DNA from: Amphiura filiformis
Lineage: Eukaryota; Echinodermata; Ophiuroidea; Amphilepidida; Amphiuridae
Assembly: GCF_039555335.1 (NCBI RefSeq)
Contig: NC_092642.1
Coordinates: forward strand, 18,691,208-18,755,207
Direction of reading: 5' to 3'
Length of the DNA stretch: 64,000 bases
Numbering within the stretch: the first letter of the stretch is position 1; every line of letters begins with the position of its first letter. The notes beneath the pieces are model-generated. The model was not told where the DNA came from. It saw only the letters and a list, made by a program, of their open reading frames with translations, and did not search any database. Both the position numbers and the translations under genes were made by a program. Positions 61,864-64,000 of this stretch are shown piece by piece.

Positions 61864-63721
61864 TACACCCACAGAGATGTAGCTTTGATCCTGCATTTTA
61901 ATAATTTTGTTTTCATATATATAAATAAATATAAATAATAGCCTTAACCCAAGTATTATTTTTAATTAAGTTTTTAATTGATTATTTCTGCTGGTAGGCA
62001 TTTTGTTGCAAAATAAAATAAACCGTATTGGAAAAAATGGAGCCAGATTTTGACCACATCTGTAAAATATAATTTAAGTGCATGATGAATTGCAAAGATG
62101 GTTAGTGTGCTGATATTATAATCAGGCAGATTCAGGTTGCAAGTCCAGATTTTTTTGGGGGAGGGGGTATTAGGTGGCGTTGGTGGGATTCTAGAATTTT
62201 TGCCTTTTCACTTCTTTATTTATTTTTCTTTCTTCTCTTTCTCTAATTCCTCCTTCATTTCTATCATGGTCCTCTTTTTTTAATTTTTTTTTGTCTTTTC
62301 TTTTGTTTTGGAAAATTTTTGCTTGATTGCATCACATATTGCGGTCCAGAATGGATTTATTTGAGTCAACTTTCTGACTGGAACGTCATTCAAGTCAGTT
62401 TGTTTGATTAATGTAATATATGTCAGACATCCTGAATTATTAATACTTACAATGTGTTTTAATACTCGTAATAATGATGTAACAAACAGCATCTAACCTA
62501 ATCAATATAAATATCATGTACATCTTCCTTTGGTTCTTGTCTCCTTCCAAGTTTCAGCAGCGGTAGATCAATTCTCTTTGGATGGCCCACCAGAGGTTGT
62601 TTAAATGTAACCCCAGAATACATTGCAGCCACTGATGGCATGTTTGAGAAACACATGGTTATTTTCAGAAAATATCACACTGGGCTCCTGCTGTGCATGG
62701 TCAAGGTTGTAAGCTATGTGTCTGCATGCATGCATGTGCAAGAAAACTTTGCTGGTTTCATCTTCTTTTCCCAAGCATTTAAAATATCTAAAATTGTTTT
62801 AAAAAAACACAACTTTTTAACTTTCTTGGTGGCAATGTATCCACAAACATTAGCCGTACCCAATTATCAATTCAAAACATAAAAGTCTCGATGAATATTC
62901 CACCAAAACTACTGGTTCTTATTTGTACATAAATTCGAATGTGAAATGGTGTTGAAATGGCTCCTTTATTACACTGCACATAAAACCATACTGCATGCTG
63001 GGATTACATTGAATCAACCTCTGATGGCCCACAGTGGATTTATTCGATCATCAATAATTTAGTAGTCATTACAAGCGATAAGACTTGGAAAAGATCGAAT
63101 TGGCACACCCTATTCATGTGATGCGTGGATACAATTAATTGTTGATCGGATTCTTATCATTAGCTGTGTTCATTCATATATAGCTGCCTTATGAGCTCTT
63201 ATGATGTTTTCAAAATTCAAAATGTCAACAGATTTCAAATTGACTAAATTGTGCCACATTTTGAGAATTGGTTGATTAGGGTTTGCCAACAACCAACCGT
63301 AGCTCAGGATACAGAAATCTTATGAAATTGAGCAAAAATGCATACATTTTGGTATTTGGTAACAAGAAAACCTGAATTCAAGTTTAAACCTGAAAATGTT
63401 CATGCCTGATATTGGTGCCTGCCAGTTGGGTGGGAGAACAAATAAAAATTTATCATTCTTGATATCAAATTGCCATATTTTAATTCACAAAGCTATATAA
63501 AATTGTATGTCATATTTCTGCTGGAGTTCAAGTTCTATAGCTCATTTGCATCAGCCCTGCAGGTTCCATGCAAAATCAGTCTAGTTTGGGCATATTTTAC
63601 TCCAGCTCTAGTAAAGACCATCTGCATTTATAAGCTTGATTCGCCACTTCACGAGAGGCTGCGACAAAAAAAAAGTAATTTACAGCTTCTCGGGAAAGCA
63701 TTGATGTATACTTCTATCAAA

Positions 63722-63761
63722 TCATAGACCATTTAACAGTGTTTTAAATGGTCTATGATCA
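63722..63761. repeat. Perfect 16-bp-arm hairpin
   Basis: ATCATAGACCATTTAA and TTAAATGGTCTATGAT separated by about 8 bases. Possibly a MITE end; no terminator context. Confidence 0.75.
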
Positions 63762-64000
63762 AATCAAAGTATCGTGAAGAATTGTACCCCACCGCCCTGT
63801 GCTTTCTGATAGAAACTTCACTGGCATACCCCCCAAAGTTGCTAAATCCAACTCTCCACAAAGTGAAGAAACCTGCTCTGAGAAGGAAATTTCTTCACAG
63901 AATTCGTAAAATTTCAGCTCAAATTTCTTGGCGGCCAGGGAAATCATGGCTGTGAAGTGGCATACACATCAAGCTTTATCCACAAGCAATCTTCCGGTGC

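Larger units (their letters stand above)
49414..64000. other. ARID3-like intron 2 (to window end), repeat-rich
   Basis: No exon continuing the ARID domain was found. Listed repeats cover part of it; 60400-61500 is very AT-rich with TTAATTAA runs, and 61750-64000 holds only short hairpins. I see no convincing protein gene apart from the doubtful ORF at 59775-59530. Confidence 0.55.

Overview
This is AT-rich eukaryotic nuclear DNA from an animal. It holds three protein genes with spliced exons, very long introns and many small inverted-repeat transposons. There are no bacterial operons, ribosome-binding sites or CRISPR arrays. The protein sequences and repeat content fit a marine invertebrate. 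An echinoderm or hemichordate is my best guess, but it is inference only.

Layout. (1) Positions 1-3080, + strand: the last four coding exons of a METTL25/METTL25B-family methyltransferase-like gene, whose 5' part lies left of the window. (2) 3081-12022: no gene; a probable 3' UTR and then dense repeats, including two hAT-like MITEs with clear target duplications and the first copy of a 666-bp foldback element. (3) 12023-37412, - strand: a complete UTP15 gene (small-subunit processome, rRNA transcription and processing) in 11 coding exons. All junctions keep frame and give 531 residues. Its introns hold a seven-copy 160-bp tandem array derived from its own exon 4, a 1.8-kb palindrome, a decayed non-LTR retrotransposon and a second foldback copy nested in another element. 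(4) 37413-46915: the UTP15/ARID3 divergent intergenic region, with the third foldback copy (itself split by a non-LTR tail) starting about 105 bp upstream of the UTP15 ATG, microsatellites, two TIR elements with clean ends and a 120-bp array carrying TGACCTTTGACC motifs. (5) 46916-49413, + strand: the first two coding exons of an ARID3/dead ringer-type transcription factor, ending exactly where the ARID domain begins. (6) 49414-64000: the interior of the following intron as far as can be seen, with a 5'-truncated Penelope-like element flanked by inverted copies of its own end, several MITEs, a nearly perfect 1.19-kb tandem duplication and one unexplained ORF on the - strand.

The three genes are not a pathway. 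METTL25-like and UTP15 are convergent; UTP15 and ARID3 are divergent. I found no evidence of a new enzymatic or defence system. The most unusual structure is the tandem array of broken exon-4 copies inside UTP15. Exon boundaries were placed by hand from GT/AG sites and reading-frame continuity.
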